Origin: Sthenelais limicola
Taxonomy: Eukaryota; Annelida; Polychaeta; Phyllodocida; Sigalionidae
Assembly: GCA_942159475.1 (NCBI GenBank)
Contig: OW804100.1
Coordinates: forward strand, 4,982,627 to 5,046,626
DNA length: 64,000 nt
Direction of reading: 5' to 3'
Position numbers and translations under genes: made by a program. The number at the start of each line of letters is the position of its first letter. Position 1 is the first letter of the stretch. The notes beneath the pieces are model-generated. The model was not told the origin of the DNA, did no database searches, and saw only the letters and a program-made list of their open reading frames with translations. Shown one piece after another: positions 52,411 to 62,600 of the stretch.

Positions 52411-53089
52411 AGTTTGTCCATTGTACACAAACTGCTCTCCTCCACTCTGTCAATAGGGTGACAGGTTTGTGGGGCATTGTTTGACTAGCCTTACTCACTC
52501 GCCTTCTCACCATGATTTCACTTGTTATCGCTCGGCTATTAATGGCTGATTTACTGGTCCCGTATTGATACATTTGTTTGCTTGTCAATTTCAACCACCG
52601 TATGTTGCATAACTGGTGCATTTCTTTAATAGTACAACAATTCTTTAACATCTTCGACTTTTTTTCTCACATGTACTGAATTGTGTTTATTCTATAATCC
52701 ACCGCTCATCAATTGTATTTATCATCATCATAGAAATGTTGTATTTGTCTTTACATAGTTGTTTAGTATTCGTATTGACTAACATTACTACAATACCTTT
52801 AATAATTATTTTATTTTGATTTAATGCAAATAAATGACATACAATTCAAAACATCCTTGTTCAATCCACCTTGCCCTCACTATCCCCCTCACGCTAAATC
52901 TAAATACAGCTATTTTTTACCTAAAAGCAATCTACTGTGTGCATGGAACATACCCCCCCCCCCCTCCTGCACCCCCCGGCCACCCCACCTGTACACACAT
53001 ACTTGCCCTTCACCCTACTCCTAGATCTTTATTTTTACTTTCTTTTAATTCCCTTCTGTACCAAAAACAATTATACTTCTTGTTTGTGG
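52411..53089. other. AT-rich DNA with a C tract
   Basis: C tract with CCACCCCACC around 52951-52990. No repeat family recognised. Confidence 0.4.
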
Positions 53090-53270
53090 GCAAGGTGTGC
53101 CAAATATCACTTGCTCCAAAGCACGCTTCAGTGAGTGATGTACAGGAGTGTCCAGAACAAATAGTCAATGAACTGCTGCCATCATTGTGTGGTTGTCAAA
53201 CACAGATCTCACGATATCAAGACGAGATATTGCGTGATGTGGCCAGCCTCCACCCCCCTTACAATGCTAA
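53090..53270 (+). other. Possible coding segment, unrecognised
   Basis: Within a 172-codon open frame (52834-53352) the portion from about 53090 has protein-like composition (ISLAPKHASVSDVQECPEQI, ending HPPYNA) unlike the low-complexity part before it. There is no clear splice site and no family match. It runs into REP-B, so it would have to end before that. Confidence 0.15.
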
Positions 53271-53273
53271 GCC

Positions 53274-53445
53274 TAGTCCAGGCCCAAATTTGAGAGAGTC
53301 CCTTCAAACGAAGGGAAAGCATCTCACCTCAAACCGCAAAGTGCCATTATAATTCCATTAAGACAGCAAAATGTCCTTGGCCAGGAAACCAAATTAGCGA
53401 AGTAGGCTGACATACCATTCTTATCTGATCTGAGGATCTAGAGTG
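53274..53445 (+). repeat. REP-B copy
   Basis: Left end mutated (TAGTCCAGGCCC), right end GGATCTAGAGTG; internal deletion after AATGTC. Confidence 0.8.
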
Positions 53446-53528
53446 AGCTGCGTTTACGTCATCACAACTAAAAGACATCCATTCATTTGCATATTCTTAG
53501 ATTACAAGGTGCTGAAACAGCTCCTAAT

Positions 53529-53622
53529 CAGTCTAGGCCCGAACTTGAGAGAGTCCCTTCAAACGAAGTAGGCATCTAATCACTGACATACCATTTTGAT
53601 CTGATGGTTTGGACCTAGACTG
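53529..53622 (+). repeat. 94-bp REP-B deletion derivative with TAAT target duplication
   Basis: Ends CAGTCTAGGCCCGAAC and GGACCTAGACTG; TAAT at 53525-53528 and 53623-53626. Confidence 0.87.
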
Positions 53623-53683
53623 TAATAGTCGACAACATTTGCAATCTATGCTAGTGAAAAATTATAGGTAGCTACATTCATTC

Positions 53684-53816
53684 TAGTCTAGGCCCAAAGT
53701 TGAGGGAGTCCCTTCAAATAAAGGGAAAGCATCTCACCTCAAACTGCAAAGTGCCATTATAATTCCATTAAGACAGCAAAATGTTCTAGGCCAGGAAACC
53801 GATTAGCGAAGTAGCC
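53684..53816 (+). repeat. REP-B copy, right end lost
   Basis: Starts TAGTCTAGGCCCAAAG, stops after GATTAGCGAAGTAG. Confidence 0.8.
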
Positions 53817-53971
53817 TTAGTCTTAGCCTTGTGGTTAAGCTTATTGCTGGATGTGGAATCGAGGAATGTGGCCGTCTGGACCTGACTGGAGTGATTCGAT
53901 TACGTTGCTAAAAGAACATGCTGCATACATGACACAATATCGTATTGGACACATGGGGTGTATGTACCATC

Positions 53972-54396
53972 TGTAGTGAACCGCAGATTCGTGGGCGCGA
54001 GGTTACGAAATTCCGTAAAGAATCACGAATACGAGGAGATTCGTTTGAACCTGGTTTATTTCCCAAAGGTATACAGTTACAAAGGTTTTGTTACTGAAGC
54101 AAGGGTGCTTAATTTGAACAACAGAAGTATCTCGGTCCGCGGCGCGGCTCGAGTCCGTAGTGTTAAGCGAAGCCTGGATCCCCTTGCGGAGGTAGTAGTA
54201 TCCTCCGCCTACCGTCCGTCGGAGGGTGTCTGCAGTGTCGTCTGCACGGTGGTCGTATGTCGCCCCCTGACGGAACTGGCCGGAACTGGTGGTAGTCGTC
54301 TCCGGCGCTGGTAGAAGTGCCCCCGCTGTCGTAGCCTGGATAGTGATTGGCGATAGTCGACAGCCTCGCTGTATTCCGGGTGGCGGACCCACTACA
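53972..54396 (-). repeat. 3' long terminal repeat, 425 bp
   Basis: In element orientation it starts TGTAGTGGGTCC and ends GGTTCACTACA, the TG...CA ends forming a TGTAGTG/CACTACA inverted repeat. A polyadenylation signal AATAAA lies at 54055-54060 (complement). The 5' LTR for comparison is outside the window. Bases beyond the end read CCATC on the plus strand and would be one copy of the target duplication. Confidence 0.85.
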
Positions 54397-54408
54397 CTGC
54401 CCCCTCAC
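54397..54408 (-). other. Polypurine tract
   Basis: Element strand reads GTGAGGGGGCAG directly before the LTR start TGTAGTG. Primer site for plus-strand DNA synthesis. Confidence 0.75.
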
Positions 54409-54847
54409 TAGTTGGAGTTGAAGGGGTCCACGATAACTAGTTATGTAGGGTCCGCCGTGGCACTAAGGAGATCCTCGTGGCTCCAGATCCTCGTGTGCAG
54501 CGGGGCAAATGTTATGCCACTCCGCCGCACGGATCCTAGAGCCAGGCTTGCACTCGCCCCCAAGGTTCGTAGCCTTCATAGGCCTAAAGAGGCCACCGGA
54601 CATGCCTGTCCGTCCCAGTCTCGCAGCGCGGTACAACTGGAAGCGTACATTCGAAGCAATAAAAAATTTTCGTGCACGAGCTTTATTAATAAAAGCGAGG
54701 CTAGTGAGCCATACTAGCCTTGCGGATAAAAACCACCACCTGCGAGGAGGAGAGCCCCCCCCTCGCTGTGAGATGAACCCACACGAGACAGCCGCCTCGG
54801 GGGATCGCAGTGCTGATCCCAATCCCTATGGGGGGGGGGGGGGGGTT
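54409..54847 (-). other. 3' untranslated region of the gypsy element
   Basis: Between the third ORF stop and the polypurine tract. Contains a 16-base G run (plus strand, 54831-54846) and another C8 run near 54757. No conserved ORF. Confidence 0.6.
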
Positions 54848-57800
54848 CTAGACGAACTCCCCTGCCTCCTTCGCCTCAGCGTCCCCCTCCGTTTTGGAGA
54901 TGCCGTGAAGCGAGAGATTCCCAATAAGGGCTTCATCGAACGGGTCGAAACGCGAATCTGGGACGACAACTACGTTGTCTTCTTGTCCCAGATCGTCGTA
55001 TATTAACGCCGTTTCTGAGTCCGACTCCTGCAGCAGCTCGTGCTCTTCCCCGTCCGATATTTCTACCGACTTGTCAGAGCCCGAGCCTGCTGCCGCCAGA
55101 TGGTCCACGGGAGTGGTACCTTCGTCCGTGCGAGGCCATGGTAGCGCGATCGCATCACCATTTCCCTCGACCCCTTCCACACTCGTACCCGTGGGCGCGG
55201 TGACGGGAAGACTGAACGTATCCAACGAAGGTAGCGCCTCGTCCAACTTTGGGGAGGCCTCACCGCTCGGAGGCGGTGCCGGCCGTGCCACCAAAGTTTT
55301 GTCCTCTATAAAGGAGAGGCGCTTGGTCGCCGAGGAGACGTCCCCTCGGGGTGGTCTGTACGAACGGGGCGTGGAGGAAGCAGCCGGAGTTACCTCGACC
55401 GAATCCTCTGCTTCCGCGGATTGGCTAGCCGAGGGCATGTTAGGCCCCCACTTAGCTGCTGACATCCGCGGAGCTAATCCCGTGCCCGTACACACGCTCT
55501 GATTCTCACGTTGCCGAGTTAAGTCAGTAACGCCGATGAGCGTGCCACCCGTATCCATAGGGATCCCCGCGGGGTCCACTACCTGGATGGAGGGAGGTTC
55601 TATCCCATGGGATAGTGGAAAGGCCGGCCGGCGCGAATTGAGAGCCTCAACTCGCAGCCGACTCTCTGTCTCACGGAGCTCTTGAATCTCCTGATTCAGC
55701 TTGGCCTGCTGCCGTTCAGCTTCCTCCTTCTCCTCTTCCTCGCGGAAGAATGCCATGTCGTGGGCCGACTGCTCCTTGTCTAGCAGACGTTGTCGCTCGA
55801 AAGCTTCCCGCTTGGCCGTCTCAGCTAGACGAACGGCTTCCTCCTGTTGGAGCCGTTGCTGTTCTGCTTGCCGCAGAGCAGCCTCCTCCTGCCGGAGTCG
55901 CTGCTCTTCGGCCTCCCGTAGAGCAGCCTCCTCCCGTTGGAGTCGTAGGTCTTCCGCCTGTCGCAGAGTTTCCTCTTCCCGGAGTTTCCTCTCCAAGGCC
56001 TCTTTGACCAGGCGTGTCTCGGCTAGAGTCGTCTCCCGTTGGACACGGAGCCGCTCTGCCTCAACCCGACCCTGCTCGAAACGACGCTGTGCCGCCGCCT
56101 TCTCCTCCTTTCGAGCAGTTGACCCCTCGTGCGGGTCTACCTCCATCTCTGTCTCCGTACCACAGAGAGGGGTCGCGTTAGCGAGCGTTGATGCCCCCGC
56201 GGTAGAGGACACCTTCGTATTCGCGATGCGGGTGGGCGCGCGGGCTTGAGCATGGGTGGGAGTGCCCCGACCTACACCTCCGAAAAGAGGTTTGGCGGTC
56301 TGACGATCACCCGGACCGAAACCCGGAGGAATGGTCGGCTCCGCGCGCAAAGCTCGATTGAACTTTTCGCGGACCTCCAACTTCCTCTGTTCCAGGCGCA
56401 GAATCGGATTCTGCACCGGAGGAGCCGTCTCTACCCTTGGTGGTGGGGGAGACGCGGGTTGCATAGCCCGTTGCGCGGCCTGTGCCCGCAGCAGAGTGCC
56501 CTCCGCATGCAGCTCCTGGTTCTCCCGGCGAAGTCCGTTGACTTGCGTATCGAGAAGGTTTACCCTCTCGACCAGGAGTTCCTGCTCGTTGAGGGACCTG
56601 TTAAGGTCCTCCATGAGCTGCGCGATTTCCGCTTGGCTATCAACCAAACGGTCCACGTTATCGAGAGGCCTGTAGGTCTCTGCGATATCGACACAGAAGC
56701 CTTCCAGCGACTCTTGTAGAGCCAGCCGGAGGACCGCTGCACGATCGGCCACCACCTTTCGGGTACGGGCGATGCCCGCCCGGTCGACTTCGGGTGGGGG
56801 TGCCCTTGCGGCAGCCGTAGGTCGTGACGGACCCGGCTGAGGGTCCGGCACGGTGGCACTAGGTGCTCTACCTTCCGCGGCTGCGGGTGCGGGACGACGC
56901 GACTTCTGTAGGACCGTAAGTCCTGTAGGCGCGGGCAAGTTGGGGAATTCCTTCTCCTTTGTGGACGGAATTTTATATCCGTCCAGCCAAGCGTTCCTGT
57001 CGGGAATCGGCGCGTCCACGAGTTTCGGACGTTTCTCGGGCCGCTTTTCCGTGTCGGAACGGTCCGATTTGTCCGACTTATCGGAACCCTTCTTCTTCCT
57101 CTTCGTCTTCCCCGTTCGTTTAGGCTTGGTAATGTCCTTTTCCAACGGGTACTTGGAGGTGAAGTTTTGTTCCTTTGCGTTCCTCAGAATGGCTTCCGAG
57201 GTTGCAGAGGCAAGGTGGAGCGTGCTTTTGTATCCCCACTGTGGGAGATACGAAACGCCCACGCGCTCAAGAACCGGCATAATTTTATCGACAGCCTTTT
57301 TACGGGCCATCTTATGCGGCTCCTTTGACCCGTGGGCCACGATGTCGGAGCGACGGTCCCCGGTTACGGGACAATACCCAATCGGACACCGCCAAACCGG
57401 TGTCACGGGGGTATGCACTTCACACAGGTGTCTGGTGAAGAGAAGCCGCGACTTAAATATCTGCGGCTTACCGACAAGCGCCTCCGTTCTGCAGAGCAGG
57501 AACGGGCACCGCGAACCCTCTTCGTAGAGGAGCATAGCCATTTGAAGCTTACGGTCGGCTTCAAACGAGTACGCTAGATCTGCCGTTCGCAAGACCTTAC
57601 GGGGGTTAGTACAGGTTTCAAAGAACCGTTTGTACTCCTCCACGGAGACCGCTTTGTGGTACTCCGGGTAGTCGGGGAAACGATCGACCTCCGATGGGTC
57701 ACGGACCGCCTCCTTACGCTCTCGCTCGTTCGCGGGGAGTAGAGAAAGAACCGGCTTCTTTCCATCCCCCCACTTGAGCTTCTTCGCCGCGGCGTTGAGA

Positions 57801-58006
57801 GCTTTGTGCCGGCGGTACTTGCCGGCAGCCGCATCGGGGTCTTTTAGGCCATCCGACGGGCTCGCGTCTGAGTCATCCGAGTGACTTGCCGGACCTTCCA
57901 CCTCACGTTTGAGGCGGCGGTCGCGCTCACGACGAACACGCCGTTTGCGATTGGCTGCAGTCTCCTCGAAGGATTCTGCGGCCGAGTGTCCGCTGTCATC
58001 GCTCAT
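54848..58006 (-). CDS. Third ORF of the gypsy-type element, C2H2 fingers and long coiled coil
   Basis: 1052 residues in the position where some gypsy elements have an envelope gene, but it is not an envelope: no signal peptide and no hydrophobic segment. The basic, charged N-terminus is followed by two Cys/His fingers, C167-x4-C172-x20-H193-x4-H198 and C207-x4-C212-x12-H225-x5-H231. Next come a Lys-rich nuclear-localisation-like stretch (about 293-308), Pro-rich linkers, a coiled coil (about 410-510), and a long Glu/Arg/Gln helix with about 16-residue repeats (about 640-800). The acidic C-terminus includes SDGEEHELLQESDSE. This suggests a structural or nucleic-acid-binding accessory protein. 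Pol stop and this start are 1.6 kb apart, so expression probably uses a spliced or internal transcript. No known family recognised. Confidence 0.8.
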   Translation of the reverse strand: MSDDSGHSAAESFEETAANRKRRVRRERDRRLKREVEGPASHSDDSDASPSDGLKDPDAAAGKYRRHKALNAAAKKLKWGDGKKPVLSLLPANERERKEAVRDPSEVDRFPDYPEYHKAVSVEEYKRFFETCTNPRKVLRTADLAYSFEADRKLQMAMLLYEEGSRCPFLLCRTEALVGKPQIFKSRLLFTRHLCEVHTPVTPVWRCPIGYCPVTGDRRSDIVAHGSKEPHKMARKKAVDKIMPVLERVGVSYLPQWGYKSTLHLASATSEAILRNAKEQNFTSKYPLEKDITKPKRTGKTKRKKKGSDKSDKSDRSDTEKRPEKRPKLVDAPIPDRNAWLDGYKIPSTKEKEFPNLPAPTGLTVLQKSRRPAPAAAEGRAPSATVPDPQPGPSRPTAAARAPPPEVDRAGIARTRKVVADRAAVLRLALQESLEGFCVDIAETYRPLDNVDRLVDSQAEIAQLMEDLNRSLNEQELLVERVNLLDTQVNGLRRENQELHAEGTLLRAQAAQRAMQPASPPPPRVETAPPVQNPILRLEQRKLEVREKFNRALRAEPTIPPGFGPGDRQTAKPLFGGVGRGTPTHAQARAPTRIANTKVSSTAGASTLANATPLCGTETEMEVDPHEGSTARKEEKAAAQRRFEQGRVEAERLRVQRETTLAETRLVKEALERKLREEETLRQAEDLRLQREEAALREAEEQRLRQEEAALRQAEQQRLQQEEAVRLAETAKREAFERQRLLDKEQSAHDMAFFREEEEKEEAERQQAKLNQEIQELRETESRLRVEALNSRRPAFPLSHGIEPPSIQVVDPAGIPMDTGGTLIGVTDLTRQRENQSVCTGTGLAPRMSAAKWGPNMPSASQSAEAEDSVEVTPAASSTPRSYRPPRGDVSSATKRLSFIEDKTLVARPAPPPSGEASPKLDEALPSLDTFSLPVTAPTGTSVEGVEGNGDAIALPWPRTDEGTTPVDHLAAAGSGSDKSVEISDGEEHELLQESDSETALIYDDLGQEDNVVVVPDSRFDPFDEALIGNLSLHGISKTEGDAEAKEAGEFV

Positions 58007-59630
58007 GATGAGCGTGACTGCGGAATGCTACCCTACGGTAGAAGGGGGCTCGTCTCAGAGACAGTCCCCACTCGTTTCTTTTCCGTCCGCCTCGTCTCGT
58101 CCCCGAACACGAAGTCCGTACCCTGTAATACAAAGTGGAACACTCAATTCACGGGTCACAATGAAATCTCGCACCCGAACGACCTAACCAGTAGTCCGCC
58201 GAGATAGAGGGGTACGGCAAACCACGAGTGTTTGCCGAAGTTAATTACCTCTCTCTTAGACTCGGGGCTCTTATATAGGGGGTCCTCCGAATGAAACAAC
58301 TCAATCGCACCCGAGGTGTTGACATCGCTCGCGAACTCCCAGGAGCCGTGTCCAACCGTTCCGGTTGCGTAGTTGACACCACTCGCGAAAGTTCGCGCGC
58401 TAGGGCGGCCCCACGAGCCACCTGCGCCATAGGGAGCGACACTACTCACGAAAAACGTTATCCGGCAGCATTCGTGTATTCATCCGTGCCCAGCATTTTA
58501 TTAACAATGTAGCCGGTACCCGTACGAAAACACGAAACTGAACCAGACACGCCCCACCTGGCGACAGAAAAGTCAGCAACCGAAACCACCGGCAGTGCAG
58601 AAAGGTCACCTTCACGCACATGGCAGCCTTCGAGTTGACAATTGAAACCCTCAGATTTAAACAACGAAACAGCTTTCCCCCGGGAATCAAAAGTTCCCAT
58701 CTACTATTTCATCGCTTTACCACGGCAACATTTAGCGAACATCAAGGATAGTTCTCAACGATCCAATTCCATATCGGAAAGAGTTTCATTGAGATGGTCG
58801 GCATTGGCACCAGCCTCCTCTTGTTCTCACGATGCACATGGCGTAATGTCTTAGCACGCTATATGGAAGCGGCCAGAACTCAACAATCGTAATTCATCAA
58901 TGGTAACATAATGACATGTTTTCATTTTCAATATCACAATGATCCAACAATGAAAGTTAACGTTTGCTGCTACTTACAGTGAACTGGATTTCTCCTTGCT
59001 CTGTGTAAAAAGCCAAAAATGCGGTTGATGTGAGCCACTTACGTGTGGCCACCAACTCGCTTCTCGCTTGACTGACTGTCTTGGAGGCAGATGCTCTAAG
59101 ATCAGTCATGTGATCAACAGATCGCCTGAAGGTGGCGCCCTGGTCGGGTCCAGCCTCCACGAACATTGCTACCCGTAAACCGGATAACTTCCGTATAGTT
59201 GATCTATACGAATGTTGTACGTATGTAAATACGTGGTCTTTAACCACGGTTAGTAACACCTTCGTGTTAAATATGTTAATCTGTAGCCCTAGACGGGCCG
59301 CTCCAAGGTACTATGGCAGTTTTTTTTTTATGATCAGGGAAACATACTTGGCTTCAGGTTTCTTACTGTTAGCGAACATGGTTGATTTCAGCCCGATATC
59401 GGCACTGTCCACATCCTGGATCCATACTAGCAGTTTCCACCCATCCGCCTCGTACAGCTATTGCCGTATAGGGTTGATCGTTACAGAGGCGTCCACTCTC
59501 CTAGCGTATTGACCAAAATGACTTCTCGTTGTGTACTTTTTTCTTAACCCATGTCTTCGACAGACACGACCGGGTTAACAGACCTTTTGTGTTCGTCATT
59601 TGAAATAGAGGCTCTAACGGCCGCTCCGAG
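58007..59630 (-). other. Spacer between pol and the third ORF
   Basis: 1.6 kb without an ORF over 130 codons. Probably holds the splice acceptor or promoter for the third ORF; I could not fix either. The short minus-strand ORFs here are not recognised. Confidence 0.5.
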
Positions 59631-62600
59631 CTATCCGATCCCAAGCCTGACCGGACGCTTGGAGACTCGTTTGCCAATGCCTCGCGTCGCGACATCGGGC
59701 GGCCTCGTGGGATTCGGCACCTCCGAGTCCCGTTGTACAAGCTTATCGGGCTTGTCTGCCTTAGGTACCGAGGGTTTCCTACCCTTGTTCTGCTGGTTCG
59801 GTAGAGGAGTTAGTCGCTTTGGAGGGGACACGGTCTCCTTCGTACACCCCTTTTTGTGTTTTGGTGGGCGGCCACGCCTGTTCGCGAGACTAACTTTCCG
59901 GAGAAGTGTTTTCTCTAACGACTTAGCGAGCTCTTGGCCGGCCACGGCCTTGCCCTTCTCCAGCGACACCACATCTCTACCAGCAGCCACAAGCCTTCTA
60001 TACTCAGGAGCTTGTTCCAACCCGGTCGTTTTGCGGAGCTCTCCCCTCTTATCAGGGTCAAGAACGGATTTCATCAGATCTCCACTCCACTTGACACCAC
60101 CGGCCGCGGTATCTACGACATAGGAGTTGCCTCCTAATGCACGGGTTATTTTAAACGGACCATCCCACTTCGCACCATATTTGTTCGCCGCCTTTGGTGG
60201 GTAATATCTATATATCCAGTCCCCCACTTCAAATGACCGGTTTGTTGCGGACAAATCAAAATGGCGTTTCTGAGCGATGGCCGTTTTCTTCAACGTACGA
60301 CGCACATATTCGTGCGACTTCCGTAAATTTTTACGAAGATCCTCGATGAAACCTGAGCCGGAGGGGAAGTCCAGGCCATTTCGAGGTACACCATGAATTA
60401 GATCCGCAGGTGTATATGCCTCTGTGCCGAAAACCACGGAATGAGGAGTGCAGCCCGTACTTGCGTTAATCGTATGATTATATGCCGCCGCGATGCATGG
60501 GATATAAGTGTCCCAATCATCCGCGCCATAATCCGCATAACACGAGAGCTGTTCCACGAGAACACGATTAAACCTTTCTGCCTGCCCGTTTGCCTGTGGC
60601 CTATACGGGAGAGTTGTCTGTTTCTTCGTGTCGTAGAGATTGCAGAGTTCCCGGAATAATTCTCCATCAAACTCTGGGCCCCCATCAGTTTGTATCGCTC
60701 GGGGCGCGCCAAACCGCAGGATCCAATTGCGAAATACTGTCCAGGCGACTGTCGCCGCCTTATGGTTCGGTAAGCAGTATGCTTCCGACCACTTTGAAAA
60801 GTAATCCACGATGACCAATACACAAGTATTTCCTCTCGTGCTAGTCTTAAAGCCACTAAGGATATCCATCGAGATTCTACTGAACCTCTCTCCCGTGAGC
60901 TCTTTTTGCAATGGCGATTTATTGACACCTTTTCGTGTTTTTCGCACATTACATTCGGGGCATAACTGAATCCATCTTTTTATGTCCCCGGACTGAGCCG
61001 GCCAGAAGAACCTTCTTCGTAAAGCATCTTTTGTTCTGGCGTGCCCAAAGTGTCCCGCTGAGGCCGGGCCGTGATATCGCCTGAACATAGATAGGCGTTG
61101 GTCAAACGGCAACACGATCCTTGCGAAAACATGTCCAGTCGAAGGTTTTCTCCACTTGAAAGTGAGTACCCCTTCTTCTAGACACAAATCCGTCTTGTGA
61201 CTCCAGATTGTTCTGAATTCATCACTTTCACTAGTCAGATTTGCGGGTTCCCGGTTCTTTTCCAGGAAACCCATGATACGATCGATAGTATCGTCCGTGC
61301 GCTGTTGCTCACGGATAGTCTGGTTTACAGATACGAGATTGTCGTCCGTGCCTTTCCCCTCCCCCACGAAACCAGCTATAGCGGCTTCGTGTGCCCCACA
61401 ATCATCGCAATCTGTACGTTTACAACGACTGTAGGGTCTACGAGAGAGGCCGTCCGCATTTTCATGCTTCTTGCCCGGACGGTGTTGAATAACCCCTTTG
61501 TTAGTAACCCCGTACTGCTGTAAGTCCAGCAACCAACGAGCCAGCATATTTTCTGGTTCCTTGAAGGTCATAAGCCACGTAAGAGACGAGTGGTCCGTAC
61601 GGACTATGAAGTCTGCGCCGTATAAATAATGTTTGAATTTCCGCACATAATATACGACCGCTAGCAGCTCCCTGTACGTAGTACAGTAGTTTTTCTGCGA
61701 TTTCGAGAGCGAATTACTGGCGTATGCGATCACCCGCTCTTGCTCGTCCTGAACCTGCGATAGGACCGCCCCCATGGCCGTACCACTCGCATCCGTATCC
61801 AGAATAAACTGGCCAGACGCTCGTGGATACGCCAAGACGGACGTGGACAGCAAGGCTTTCTTCGTAGCCTCGAATGCATCATCGAGCTCACTATTCCAAG
61901 TAAGCTTATACCGTAGTACCTTTTGCCCGGCTGTTGCAGTTTCCTGCAATGGCCGCACGAGATCATTAAAACTCGGAATGAACTGACGGTAATATGAAGC
62001 GAAGCCCAGAAATGATCTGATGTCCTTCACTGTCAACGGAATAGGCCAAGTGACAACCGCTCGCGTCTTCTCCGGATCCGCCCGTATCCCCTCCTTAGAT
62101 ACGATGCGACCCAAGTACTGTACCTCTTTACGAAAGAGGCGACACTTTTTCGGCTTCAACTTAAGGCCGTACGCCATCAACCTATCAAACACTAACCCCG
62201 TGTTCGTAATCGCATCATGGATAGTTGCACCATAAATGATCACATCGTCTAGATAGACGACGCAGATCTTGCCATTAAGCCCCCGGAGAACCTCCGTCAT
62301 CATTTTCTGAAACGTGGCCGGGGCGTTGCAAAGACCAAACGGCATCACCTTAAACTGGTACAACCCCGTGGAAGTAGTGAAAGCCGTTTTCTCTTTACTG
62401 TCCGGATCCATGGCTATTTGCCAATAGCCACTCTCCAGATCTAGGGTACAAAACCACGCATTGCCACCTAGCGCTTCTAGACAGTCGTCTATCCGCGGTA
62501 GTGGGTACGAGTCTTTTCGTGTCACATTGTTCAATCTCCTGAAATCAACGCAAACCCTAGTTGAACCATCCGGTTTCGGAACAAGAACCGTGGGGAAGGC

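Noticed and set aside
54975..57834. Several plus-strand ORFs of 100-220 codons opposite the gypsy third ORF and pol
   Set aside because: They are antisense shadows of GC-rich coding sequence without domains.
54848..58006. Envelope gene of a gypsy-type errantivirus
   Set aside because: No signal peptide, cleavage site or membrane segment; the composition is charged, with zinc fingers and coiled coil.
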